Assembly: GCF_004522235.1 (NCBI RefSeq)
Contig: NZ_SDLT01000011.1
Span: 62,001-126,000, forward strand
Reading direction: 5' to 3'
Length of the DNA: 64,000 nucleotides
Source of the DNA: Amycolatopsis nivea
GTDB lineage: Bacteria > Actinomycetota > Actinomycetes > Mycobacteriales > Pseudonocardiaceae
In this document: piece by piece, positions 32,400 to 39,439 of the stretch
How positions within the stretch are numbered: position 1 is the stretch's first letter
Layout of the letters: the number at the start of each line of letters is the position of its first letter
The notes under the pieces: generated by a model
The model's database searches: none
Told to the model about the DNA's origin: nothing
The model's input: the letters and a program-made list of their open reading frames with translations, nothing else
Position numbers and translations under genes: made by a program

Positions 32400-32921
32400 T
32401 CAGGACTTGGGCTCGGGCGTCCCGTTGGGCCAGACGCACGGCGAACTAGCTCCGATGCTCAGGCGCCCCAGGACCGTTCCCGTCACCGTGCCAGTCAGGC
32501 TCATGACGTAGCCGTCACCGTTATGGGCGTTGGCGAATTGGTCGCCCTGCCAGGTGTCGGTTTCGATTGTCCAGCCGTTGTCCGTCCACCACTTTTTTAG
32601 CTTTTCGTAGTAGGAACTATTTTGCGCGCGGTCCGGGCCGTCTACCCAGTAGGTGACGCCGACCCTGACTTGACCGGTTTCTTTGTCCGACGAGTCAGTG
32701 CAGGACTCTGCGGGAAATACGATTTCGGTCAGCTTGTACCCGACAGGGAAGGAGATCGACGCGGCAGCGTGAACGGCGTCCGCCGCCGCCTGCTTGGCCT
32801 GTTCGGACGTGAGGGTTGGCTGCATGGGGGCACCTCCGCAGGCGGTCATTGCGATCAAGACGGCGGCAAGCGTTGCGAGCCTCATCGGCTGCACAGGTTT
32901 TTTTTGATAGTTACGAGTCAT
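32400..32921 (-). CDS. Lipoprotein, possible immunity or accessory protein
   Basis: A 173-residue protein with a basic start, hydrophobic helix and lipobox AMTAC (Cys about residue 28), so it should be lipid-anchored outside the membrane. The mature part has YYEKLKKWWTDNGWTIETDTW and DGYVMSLTGTVTGTVLGRL and two further Cys, giving a small alpha/beta domain seen in actinobacterial lipoproteins. Its ATG overlaps the hydrolase stop by ATGA, so it is made together with that enzyme. A role in neutralising or anchoring the hydrolase is inference from this coupling. Confidence 0.7.
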   Translation of the reverse strand: MTRNYQKKPVQPMRLATLAAVLIAMTACGGAPMQPTLTSEQAKQAAADAVHAAASISFPVGYKLTEIVFPAESCTDSSDKETGQVRVGVTYWVDGPDRAQNSSYYEKLKKWWTDNGWTIETDTWQGDQFANAHNGDGYVMSLTGTVTGTVLGRLSIGASSPCVWPNGTPEPKS

Positions 32922-34573
32922 GGTTTGCTTCCGGCAATTACCTTGCCTATCGACTTGAGTGAGGAAGAGTCTTTGTTCCAGTAGTCGCTGTGGGAGGTGG
33001 CGGGGTTTCCGGTGTCAGAATCGAAGGTCTGCCCGCCGAACCAGGGGGTGGTGGGGGCGGGTCCGAGGGGGTCGATTCCGTCGAGCGGGGAGAAGTCGAG
33101 GTTGGTGAGTGCGGGGATGGGGTCGGTAGTGGAGGCGGTGGAGTAGATGTGCTGGCCGACTTGGTTTTGAGGAGTTCCGTCGAGGTGGAGCTGATTGGCG
33201 TGGTCGACGCCGACTCCGGGGCTGGCGACCATGACGAGGTTGTTGGCGGGCAGGCCGAGGTCTCGGGCGGTTTGGCCGACGACGGTGGTGCCGTAGCTGT
33301 GTCCGATGACGGTGGTGTTCACCGGCCCGTGGTGCGCGGCCCCGAGCCCGTCCTGAAAACCGCGCAGCGCGGGTTCGGCTTTGTCGGCGAAGCTCGTGCT
33401 GGCCGCGTCCGGGAGGACGCTTTGCGGCGCGTCGTACCCCACCCACGTGATCACCGACGTGGACGGGGAACCCAACTGCGTGGCTTTGGCTGCCATGGCG
33501 TCGGAGCGTTCGATGTCGGTGTGCATGCCGTCGTTGAGCCCGGCAGTGGTGCCGGGGACGTAGGTGGCGACGTTGGCGGCGTGGTCGGGATCGCCGATGG
33601 CGACGATCGCCTGCCCGGAGTTCGCGGGGTTGATGCCAAGCAGGTAGGCGGGCGGCTGACCGGGCAGGGCCTGGTCGAGCCGGTGTTTGATCTGGTCCAT
33701 TCCGGCGATCTTGCCGTTGAGCTCGTCGAGTTGCTTTTCCAGCGCGTAGTACTCCTTCTGTTGCTGCGGATCGCTGCGTTTCACCCCGTCGAGCCGGTGG
33801 CGGATGTCGTCGCGCTGCCGTTGCAGATCGGCGTAGTCGCGGTCGAGCACGGCCCGGTTCGCGCGGTCGCGGTCGACGGCGGGCAGTCCGTCTATCGCGC
33901 CGATCCGGCCGGGGCGGTCGCGGATCAGGATGTCCCGCTCGGCCGGGGAGAGGGTGGCCCACCACGCCGAGGCTTGCGATGGCGTCGCGTTGGGCGGAGG
34001 TTCGGGCGCGGTGAGGCCAGGAGCGTTTAATCCGTCGGCGGCCGCGGCGGCGACGGTGGACTCGTTCCCGGTGCCGAACTGGCCGGCGGCTGCTTTGTCC
34101 AGGACGGCGGCGAGGTCGCTGTCGATGTCTTCGGCGGTGCGCAGGATCTGCGCGACGTCGTCGGCCAGTTGCTGTTGTGCTCGTGCCCGGTCCTGCGGGT
34201 GCAGTTCCGGTGGCGGGTCACCTGCGTAGACGCAGACGATCGCGCCGTCGGCGGTGATCGCGAACCCGTATTTGCGGGCCAGCTCGTCGGCGTTCTTGAT
34301 CGCGGCCTGCAGCGCGAGGATCGCGTCGGCGGCCTGCCCGACGGCTTTGCCGATCGCGGCGACTCCGGCGGCGTAGGTGTCCAGGCCCTGCATGTGGGTC
34401 TTGTGCTGGGCGGCCGCGCCCTCGGCGGCGGGACCGCTCCAGCCGTCCACCGGGAGCAGTTTGCCGTAGTCGCCGCCCTCGCTGACCAGAACCTGCACCT
34501 TCGCCCGCACGGCCGAGCAAACCTCGTCCAGCACGTTCGGGTTCCAGGCGCGCACATCGGCCAGTGACACCAT
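32918..34573 (-). CDS. Alpha/beta hydrolase (DUF1023) with N-terminal helical ESX-like domain
   Basis: A 551-residue protein from ATG 34573, which shares one base with the upstream stop (TGATG). Residues 1-200 are helical, with DGWSGPAAEGAAAQHKTHM resembling the W-x-G turn of WXG100/LXG proteins, and a coiled coil spans about 245-320. The C-terminal half is a DUF1023 alpha/beta hydrolase with elbow VIGHSYGTTVVG (Ser426) and likely catalytic His528 in SHSDYW. There is no signal peptide, as for type VII substrates. Family function is unknown; an esterase or lipase activity is expected. Confidence 0.8.
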   Translation of the reverse strand: MVSLADVRAWNPNVLDEVCSAVRAKVQVLVSEGGDYGKLLPVDGWSGPAAEGAAAQHKTHMQGLDTYAAGVAAIGKAVGQAADAILALQAAIKNADELARKYGFAITADGAIVCVYAGDPPPELHPQDRARAQQQLADDVAQILRTAEDIDSDLAAVLDKAAAGQFGTGNESTVAAAAADGLNAPGLTAPEPPPNATPSQASAWWATLSPAERDILIRDRPGRIGAIDGLPAVDRDRANRAVLDRDYADLQRQRDDIRHRLDGVKRSDPQQQKEYYALEKQLDELNGKIAGMDQIKHRLDQALPGQPPAYLLGINPANSGQAIVAIGDPDHAANVATYVPGTTAGLNDGMHTDIERSDAMAAKATQLGSPSTSVITWVGYDAPQSVLPDAASTSFADKAEPALRGFQDGLGAAHHGPVNTTVIGHSYGTTVVGQTARDLGLPANNLVMVASPGVGVDHANQLHLDGTPQNQVGQHIYSTASTTDPIPALTNLDFSPLDGIDPLGPAPTTPWFGGQTFDSDTGNPATSHSDYWNKDSSSLKSIGKVIAGSKP

Positions 34574-34881
34574 CAGCGCGGCCCCCGCATCGTCGGAGCG
34601 ACGGGGAACACCCCGGCCGCGCTGTGGTCGCCCTTCTCGTACCGGTCGGCTGCTGCACCAAGATTCTCGCCGAACCGCTGCGCCTGTGCACACCACTGCG
34701 CGAAGGTCGACGACAACGCTTCTTGGCAGCCCCCGGCCGCCGCCGCGGCCTTCCCGCCCCGCACCGCAGCCGAGACCCGCCCGACCAGACCGGCGCAATC
34801 CGCGCCGCGCAGACCGGCCGTTTTCTCCCCTGCGGACCGCCCCGCCGCTCTCAACGCAGCGGGCACACTCGTGAACCCCAT
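34573..34881 (-). CDS. Small helical WXG100/ESX-like protein
   Basis: A 102-residue protein. The ATG at 34881 follows GGGGAGG and is preferred over an ATG at 34911. It is mostly alpha-helical and Ala/Gly-rich, with AQWCAQAQRFGENLGAAADRY near the end; no exact WxG is present. The size, the helical pattern and the single-base coupling (TGATG) to the DUF1023 hydrolase gene resemble small partner proteins of type VII secretion substrates. It may pair with the N-terminal helical domain of the hydrolase. Confidence 0.6.
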   Translation of the reverse strand: MGFTSVPAALRAAGRSAGEKTAGLRGADCAGLVGRVSAAVRGGKAAAAAGGCQEALSSTFAQWCAQAQRFGENLGAAADRYEKGDHSAAGVFPVAPTMRGPR

Positions 34882-35190
34882 CGGCCTCCCCTTCCCGTAA
34901 CCGAGAGTCACGTTACGGGCACCGGGGCTCGGAGATCAACGGTGTCTACCCCTCAAACGGGGGGCTCGCCAGCGAACACGCGAAGGCCTATCTAGGCGCA
35001 GCTAGATAGAACTACTCAGGAGGAGGAGAAGCGACGCGTGGCACGACCTGATGTGCAGCGCCCAAGGACTCGTGAACGCTAGATCGCCGCCATGCGCGTC
35101 GCTCGACCGGCACATTTCACCGGACAACGGAACCGCCCCGCCACGCGCCTGCGAGAGGGAAGCATGCGGACGTGCGGCATGGGGTCGTGG
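34882..35190. other. Intergenic region with one hairpin
   Basis: About 300 bases between the hydrolase module and the HTH gene. The only clear structure is the inverted repeat at 34988-35009. No coding frame with natural composition is seen. Confidence 0.5.
34988..35009. promoter_or_regulatory. Perfect inverted repeat upstream of the hydrolase module
   Basis: CTATCTAG at 34988-34995 and CTAGATAG at 35002-35009, separated by GCGCAG. The 8-base arms are perfect and AT-rich relative to the surroundings. It lies 107 bases upstream of the helical-protein gene and could be an operator for the element HTH protein, or a weak terminator. Confidence 0.4.
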
Positions 35191-35571
35191 TTATGTGCGG
35201 GATCGAAGGGTTAGCAGGGGCGAGAGCTCGATGGCGTTCTGGCCGCCGTGCGGGCGAATCGTCTCCTTGTGTTTCTTCAGGAGCCGACGGATCGTGGCAT
35301 AGCACGTACTGTGTGCGTCGGTGACTGCCTGTATGGATGCGCCGCCTTCGTAGTCGAGAATGTTCTGTTCGATGTCGAGGTCGGTGCGCTTCACACCCTG
35401 TCGGATGGGCGGCAGCACGGCCCCTTCCTGCCGCAGCAATCGCCCGGTCCAGCTCAGCGACAGCCCGTGCTCCCGAGCGATCTCGGTGACCGACTCACCG
35501 GCTCGCCAGGATTCGATCATCCGGCGGTTTCGCTTGATCCGTTTCGCGCGCGCCTCGTCCGGCGTTTCCAT
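35191..35571 (-). CDS. Helix-turn-helix DNA-binding protein
   Basis: A 126-residue protein with two predicted helix-turn-helix segments: ESVTEIAREHGLSLSWTGRLL (about 27-47, shown by its ends EIAREHG and WTGRLL) and ASIQAVTDAHSTCYATIRRLL (about 79-99). Basic ends surround both. This layout resembles Hin-type or transposase-like HTH proteins and small regulators in actinobacterial elements. There is no catalytic domain. It may regulate the element or be a remnant of a recombination system. Confidence 0.6.
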   Translation of the reverse strand: METPDEARAKRIKRNRRMIESWRAGESVTEIAREHGLSLSWTGRLLRQEGAVLPPIRQGVKRTDLDIEQNILDYEGGASIQAVTDAHSTCYATIRRLLKKHKETIRPHGGQNAIELSPLLTLRSRT

Positions 35572-35709
35572 CCGGTGTTCCTGTCATCGCAGTCTGTTGG
35601 ATGGGGGCGGTGGTCTTCGGGATAGCCCACCGTCCCCCGCACCCCGTCCGGTGGGGGCGCACCCGGTGCCGCAGCGTGTCGAGGGATCACCGCCGCGGTG
35701 CCGGGCTGT

Positions 35710-35880
35710 CTAGATGTCCAAACGGAAGCTTTCGCCGCACTCGCCGCATCGGTGGTCCGTGTGCTTGGCGGTCGCGCCGCAGGCTTTGCAGGCGAGTCGT
35801 ATCCGGATTGGACGGCGCGGCGGACCAATGCGAGCGAAGCCCGGCGCTCGGCGCAGCCAGTCGGAGAAGAGGAACAGGGG
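35710..35880 (-). pseudogene. C-terminal fragment with a zinc ribbon
   Basis: On the minus strand a frame ending at TAG (35710-35712) reads RIRLACKACGATAKHTDH then CGECGESFRLDI, two Cys-x2-Cys pairs of a zinc ribbon. Upstream it runs into the IS3 remnant at about 35890, so the original gene was probably cut by that insertion. What the full protein was cannot be told. Confidence 0.35.
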
Positions 35881-35895
35881 ATTGATCCCACATTC

Positions 35896-36630
35896 GTCGT
35901 CGGCGTGGTGGTCGCCGCGATCCACGACGAGTCGAACGGCACCTACGGAACGCCCCGGCTGCACGCCGAACTGCGCCACCGCGGGCGGCGGCACTCCCGC
36001 AAGCGCATCGCCCGGCTCCTGCGCGCCGCCGGCCGCGCCGGACGAGCTCCGAAACCGTGGCGCACCACCACCGTCCCCGACCCGGGCGCGCACACTCCGG
36101 CCGATCTGATCAAGCGGGACTTCTCCTGCAGCACAAGCGATATCAACACTCGCTGGTGCGGCGATATCACCTACATCCGCACCTGGGAAGGCTGGCTGTA
36201 TCTGGCCACGGTGATCGACCTCGGTTCCCGCCGCGTTGTCGGCTGGGCCACCGCCGATCACCTGCGCACCGACCTGATCGCCGACGCGCTCAACAACGCC
36301 GTTGCCCAGCGCCGACCGGAACCCGGGGTGATCTTCCACTTCGATCGCGGCTGTCAATACACGCCTGCCCAGTTCGGTGCCCTCGCCGACGAGCACGGCG
36401 CGCGTTTGTCGGTGGGGCGCAAGGGACAGTGCTGGCCCAACGCCGTCGCCGAATCGTTTTTCGCTACCATCAAAGCGGAATTGCTCGACCGGCGCGGCTG
36501 GCCTACCCGGGTTGCCGCGCACAAAGCGATCTTCGGCTACATCGAAGGCTGGTACAACACCCGCCGACTGCACTCCAGCCTCGGCTACCTCAGCCCCAAC
36601 ACCTACGAACCCACCCACCGGATAGCCTGA
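35896..36630 (+). pseudogene. IS3-family transposase orfB, 5' truncated
   Basis: From about 35896 the frame reads VVAAIHDESNGTYGTPRLHAE, the start of the OrfB HTH region, then the DDE catalytic core: WCGDITYI (first Asp), FHFDRGCQYTPAQF (second Asp, usually HSDRGSQYTS) and NAVAESFFATIKAELL (Glu), ending YNTRRLHSSLGYLSP. The three acidic residues are present, but orfA, the frameshift region and the left terminal repeat are missing, so it cannot make the OrfAB transposase. Confidence 0.75.
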
Positions 36631-36670
36631 CCGCCTCAACGACCCTGTCCGTCAAAACGGGTCAGCCCCA
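35896..36670 (+). mobile_element. IS3-family insertion sequence remnant
   Basis: Contains the orfB transposase and ends with GACGG/CCGTC-rich sequence and GGGTCAGCCCCA at 36659-36670, a typical IS3-family right terminal repeat ending in CA. The matching left repeat (TGGGGCTGACCC) and orfA are not found upstream, so the left part is deleted. The flanking regions are gene fragments. Confidence 0.6.
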
Positions 36671-36678
36671 GTCGGTCA

Positions 36679-37155
36679 GTGGCAATCCAACTGGACCTGC
36701 GCTCAGCGATCCTCGCCGCTCGTGCCGGCGACCCGGTCGAGGCCGACGACTATCTGGGCGAGGTACGCGCGTTCGCGGACGAGTTCCAGCCGCCCGCGGT
36801 CCCGTACTACGGCGTCGACGCCAGCACGACGAACATCGTCGTTCACTGGTGCGCGAAGCCGGTCGAGAACTACAACGGCACCGAAGCCGTCCGGCGTGCC
36901 TCCGCCGTCGAAGTTACGGACCCGCGTCGACCGGAACGGGTCGGGCACCACCACATCGACATGGCGCGCGCATGGATGCTCCATGGTGACCGAGAGCGCA
37001 CTCTCGCAGAGTTGAACGCGGCCAGGGAAGTCGCACCGAACGCGACCCGTCACCACCCATCGGTCACCGAGACGGTGCGGGCGCTCGCCGCTTCCGAGCG
37101 GCGCACCACCGCGACTCCGGCTGGGTTCGCGCGATGGGCAGGCGTTCGGCTCTGA
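36679..37155 (+). pseudogene. C-terminal part of an XRE-family regulator
   Basis: Starting within 10 bases of the IS3 end, 158 residues read LDLRSAILAARAGDPVEADDY, HWCAKPVEN, HHHIDMARAWMLHGDRERTL and ELNAAREVAPNATRHHP. This is the TPR-like C-terminal half of the large actinobacterial helix-turn-helix regulators with 350-420 residues. The HTH half is gone, probably removed by the insertion. A GTG at 36679 could start translation, but the product would have no DNA-binding domain. Confidence 0.6.
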
Positions 37156-37161
37156 CCAGAG

Positions 37162-37732
37162 CTAACCCGGTCGGTTGGCGGCGAGCAGTGACCGCGCGGA
37201 CGCCACCTCGTACTCGGTGCAGCCAGTCCCCCCGCTGGTCGAGGTACGGCGTGTACGCCGAGCCGAGCAGTCGCGAGCCGCAGTCGGCGACCGGTTCCAG
37301 CACGTCGCCGTAGGCTTGCATGGTGCGGTCGCCGTACTTGGCGTATTGCCGCGTATGAACCCACTCGTGGTTGATCACGTCGATCATGTGCGAGCACGGA
37401 ACCCGCGGGGAAATGCGCACCTGCATCGTGCCGTGCAGGTCGACCACGCCCCACAGATTGTCGGGCGGCTCGGCGATCGTCCAGGTGAAGCCGCCGCGAC
37501 CGAGCTCGTCGAGCCGCCGGTTCATCACCGTGGCCTGGTCGCACGTCGGCGCTTTGCGATCGGTCGGCCTCAACCCGGCCGACCGTGCGACCGGGTCGAC
37601 CGGTGGCGCGAAGCTGGTCAGACCGAATGCAACGACCAGGGTTGCCAGCAGCGCCCCGATCGATCGCGAGGTGAAGCATCTCGGTCTGTCGGAGTCGTCC
37701 CCCACGGTGTCCCCCTCGTCATGGTCCGGCAA
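37162..37732 (-). pseudogene. Secreted HExxH protein, frameshifted near the C-terminus
   Basis: From ATG 37732 there is a polar start and a hydrophobic helix (about 27-45), then VINHEWVHTRQYAKYGD with an HEWVH zinc-metalloprotease-like motif, ADCGSRLLGSAYTPYLDQRG and a frame break. After a run of six C at about 37227-37232 the natural end (GCTEYEVASARSLLAANRPG) is in another frame and stops at 37162-37164. The in-phase frame instead runs into Arg-rich sequence to 37064. The protein type (signal, HExxH, conserved Cys) suggests a small secreted peptidase of unknown role. The homopolymer could also be a sequencing error. Confidence 0.55.
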
Positions 37733-37831
37733 AGGGGATCGCAGAGCGAAGCGGACCTGTTACGCGGGAAGCCGCGGGAGGTGCGGACCGTGTGCGGAGA
37801 GGTACGGTCGGGGGCCGAACCGTCACGCGCT

Positions 37832-37852
37832 GAATTCAGACAGTTTTCTGAC
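37832..37852. repeat. Possible integrase arm-type site, right
   Basis: Matches 30176-30196 at 18 of 21 positions, same orientation, with shared GAATTC, GAC, GTTT and CTGAC blocks. It lies 58 bases inside the right att copy. The rest of the 37733-37909 gap has no gene. Confidence 0.45.
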
Positions 37853-37909
37853 TCTTGAGGCTTCCCGGTTCGAACCTTCTTGATCGAAATAGGATCTGAC
37901 CTGCGGATG

Positions 37910-37946
37910 TGTGCCCCCGGCAGGATTCGAACCTGCGACACCGGCT
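37910..37946. repeat. attR-like core within tRNA-Arg
   Basis: Identical to 30046-30082. It covers the tRNA 3' end to the anticodon stem plus two bases beyond the discriminator. Insertion left the tRNA gene intact. Confidence 0.85.
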
Positions 37947-37984
37947 TTAGGAGAGCCGTGCTCTATCCCCTGAGCTACGAGGGC
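37912..37984 (-). tRNA. tRNA-Arg (CCT)
   Basis: A 73-base cloverleaf on the minus strand: acceptor GCCCTCG pairing with CGGGGGC (one G-U pair), D arm with GCTC...GAGC, anticodon stem CGGCT/AGCCG around the loop CTCCTAA (anticodon CCT, Arg AGG codon), T arm with GGTTCGAATCC and discriminator A. CCA is not encoded. It is the integration target of the element at 30046-37946. Confidence 0.97.
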
Positions 37985-38000
37985 CGTCGCGTGCTGCTGG

Positions 38001-38630
38001 CTACATCCTAGCGGGGCCCGTGGGCGGTGAAGTCAGGTACGCCAGTGCCATCTCCGCCGCTTCCTCCGCCCATGTCTCCCACGGGCGGTCGTCTGGCCAG
38101 AATCTGCTGGTCGCGGCGCGGTGGACGCATGCGCCGATGATCGTTCTGGCGGCCATTTTCAGGTTCTCGACCTCGGCCGAGGACAGCGGCAGGGCTTCCA
38201 GCAGAGCGTCTTGGATCGCGGACAGGGCGGCCAGGCCGCGGTCTCGGCCGTCGGAGCGTTGGGCGTCCAGCAGTTCCGGGAAGATCCCGTCGTGTTCTTC
38301 GAAGGTCTGCGCCAGGGCTGCCACGAAGGCGGTGAAGATCGAGCGCAGGTCCGGGGGCGCTGAGCGGAGGGCGTCTCGGACGCTGGTTTCCAGCTGGGTC
38401 AACAAGCGGTCCTTCACGGCGTGCAGCAGCTGTTCCTTGCCGTCGAAGCGGCGGTAGATCGTGCCGACCGACATGCCTGCCTGTGAGGCCACCGCGGCGA
38501 CAGTAAACGACTCCAGGCCCTGCTCGGCCAGGACTTGTTCGGCTGCGGTCAGGAGTTTCTGCAGCGCGGCGCGGCTGCGGGCTTGTTGCGGCGGGCGGAA
38601 GCCCTCGCTGGTCTCGCTCACTCGCGGCAC
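38001..38630 (-). CDS. TetR-family transcriptional regulator
   Basis: A 209-residue repressor with helix-turn-helix TVAAVASQAGMSVGTIYRRF (about 43-62) and KEQLLHAVKDRL after it. The ligand domain is variable. It is divergent from an ABC ATPase gene; the 62-base gap has an inverted repeat ATGCGAA-N12-TTCGCAT (38652-38677), so the two genes are probably controlled together. Confidence 0.92.
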   Translation of the reverse strand: MPRVSETSEGFRPPQQARSRAALQKLLTAAEQVLAEQGLESFTVAAVASQAGMSVGTIYRRFDGKEQLLHAVKDRLLTQLETSVRDALRSAPPDLRSIFTAFVAALAQTFEEHDGIFPELLDAQRSDGRDRGLAALSAIQDALLEALPLSSAEVENLKMAARTIIGACVHRAATSRFWPDDRPWETWAEEAAEMALAYLTSPPTGPARM

Positions 38631-38651
38631 GTTACTGGTAGCGTCGCGGAT

Positions 38652-38677
38652 ATGCGAATGATAATTCCTGTTCGCAT
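38652..38677. promoter_or_regulatory. Inverted-repeat operator ATGCGAA-N12-TTCGCAT
   Basis: Perfect 7-base arms at 38652-38658 and 38671-38677 around an AT-rich centre (TGATAATT), between the divergent TetR and ABC ATPase genes and close to the ATPase ribosome-binding site GGAGGGGGAG. Confidence 0.6.
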
Positions 38678-38692
38678 CTAGGAGGGGGAGCC

Positions 38693-39439
38693 ATGGTCAG
38701 CATCGAGGTGCGCAACGCCTACGTCGACTTTCCGATCTTCGACGCCAAGACCCGGTCGTTGAAGAAGCGGGTGCTCGGGAAGGTCGGCGGGACCATCGCC
38801 GACGGGGCCAAGGTGCCGGTGATCGAGGCGTTGCGGGACGTGTCGTTCCGGCTTGGCGAGGGCGATCGGGTCGGGCTGGTGGGGCACAACGGGGCCGGCA
38901 AGTCCACGTTGCTGCGGTTGCTGTCCGGGATTTACGAGCCGACGCGCGGCGCACTGAAGGTCGTGGGGCGGGTCGCGCCGGTGTTCGATCTGGGGGTTGG
39001 GCTGGATCCGGAGGTGTCCGGGCGCGAGAACATCCTGATACAGGGGCTCTTTCTGGGGATGAGCCGGCGGCAGATGGCGAAGCGGGTCGAGGACATCGCG
39101 GAGTTCACTGAGCTCGGCGACTATCTCGAGCTGCCGTTGCGCACCTACTCGGCCGGGATGCGGGTGCGGCTCGCGCTCGGGGTGGTGACCACGATCGATC
39201 CGGAGATCCTGCTGCTCGACGAAGGGCTCGGAGCGGTCGACGCGGCGTTCCTCGCCAAGGCGCGCGATCGACTCAAGGACCTCGTGCGGCGGTCCGGGAT
39301 CCTGGTGTTCGCGAATCATTCCGACGAGTTACTCGCGGAGTTTTGCGATACCGCGTTGTGGATGGACGAGGGGCACGTGAGGCAGCACGGTTCGTTGCCC
39401 GAGGTGCTGAACGCTTACAGCGGGAAGGCCGCGGTTTAG
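38693..39439 (+). CDS. ABC transporter ATPase, polysaccharide export type
   Basis: A 248-residue ATPase of the O-antigen/teichoic-acid (RfbE/TagH) group. Walker A is GHNGAGKST (64-72), the LSG signature region reads TYSAGMRVRLAL (151-162), Walker B ILLLDEGLGAVD (172-183), and SGRENILIQGLFLGM is characteristic of this subfamily. Normally it energises export of a lipid-linked glycan with a six-helix permease. No permease gene is adjacent, so the partner must be encoded elsewhere. The stop overlaps the convergent Lrp gene by 4 bases. Confidence 0.92.
   Translation: MVSIEVRNAYVDFPIFDAKTRSLKKRVLGKVGGTIADGAKVPVIEALRDVSFRLGEGDRVGLVGHNGAGKSTLLRLLSGIYEPTRGALKVVGRVAPVFDLGVGLDPEVSGRENILIQGLFLGMSRRQMAKRVEDIAEFTELGDYLELPLRTYSAGMRVRLALGVVTTIDPEILLLDEGLGAVDAAFLAKARDRLKDLVRRSGILVFANHSDELLAEFCDTALWMDEGHVRQHGSLPEVLNAYSGKAAV

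Larger units (their letters stand above)
30046..37946. mobile_element. Integrated, decaying element in tRNA-Arg(CCT)
   Basis: A 37-base direct repeat of the tRNA 3' half at 30046-30082 and 37910-37946 marks the ends of a 7.9 kb insertion. Inside are an integrase remnant next to the left end, endolysin and holin-like phage genes, a helical protein/hydrolase/lipoprotein module, an HTH gene, an IS3 remnant and truncated genes. No replication, packaging or conjugation genes are seen, and the integrase lacks its N-terminal part. It is thus a prophage or integrative element remnant that can no longer move by itself. Confidence 0.75.

Noticed and set aside
35710..36639. A 309-codon minus-strand frame opposite the IS3 transposase
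   Set aside because: Only its last 50-60 residues (the zinc ribbon) look natural. The rest is antisense to the transposase and was not annotated.
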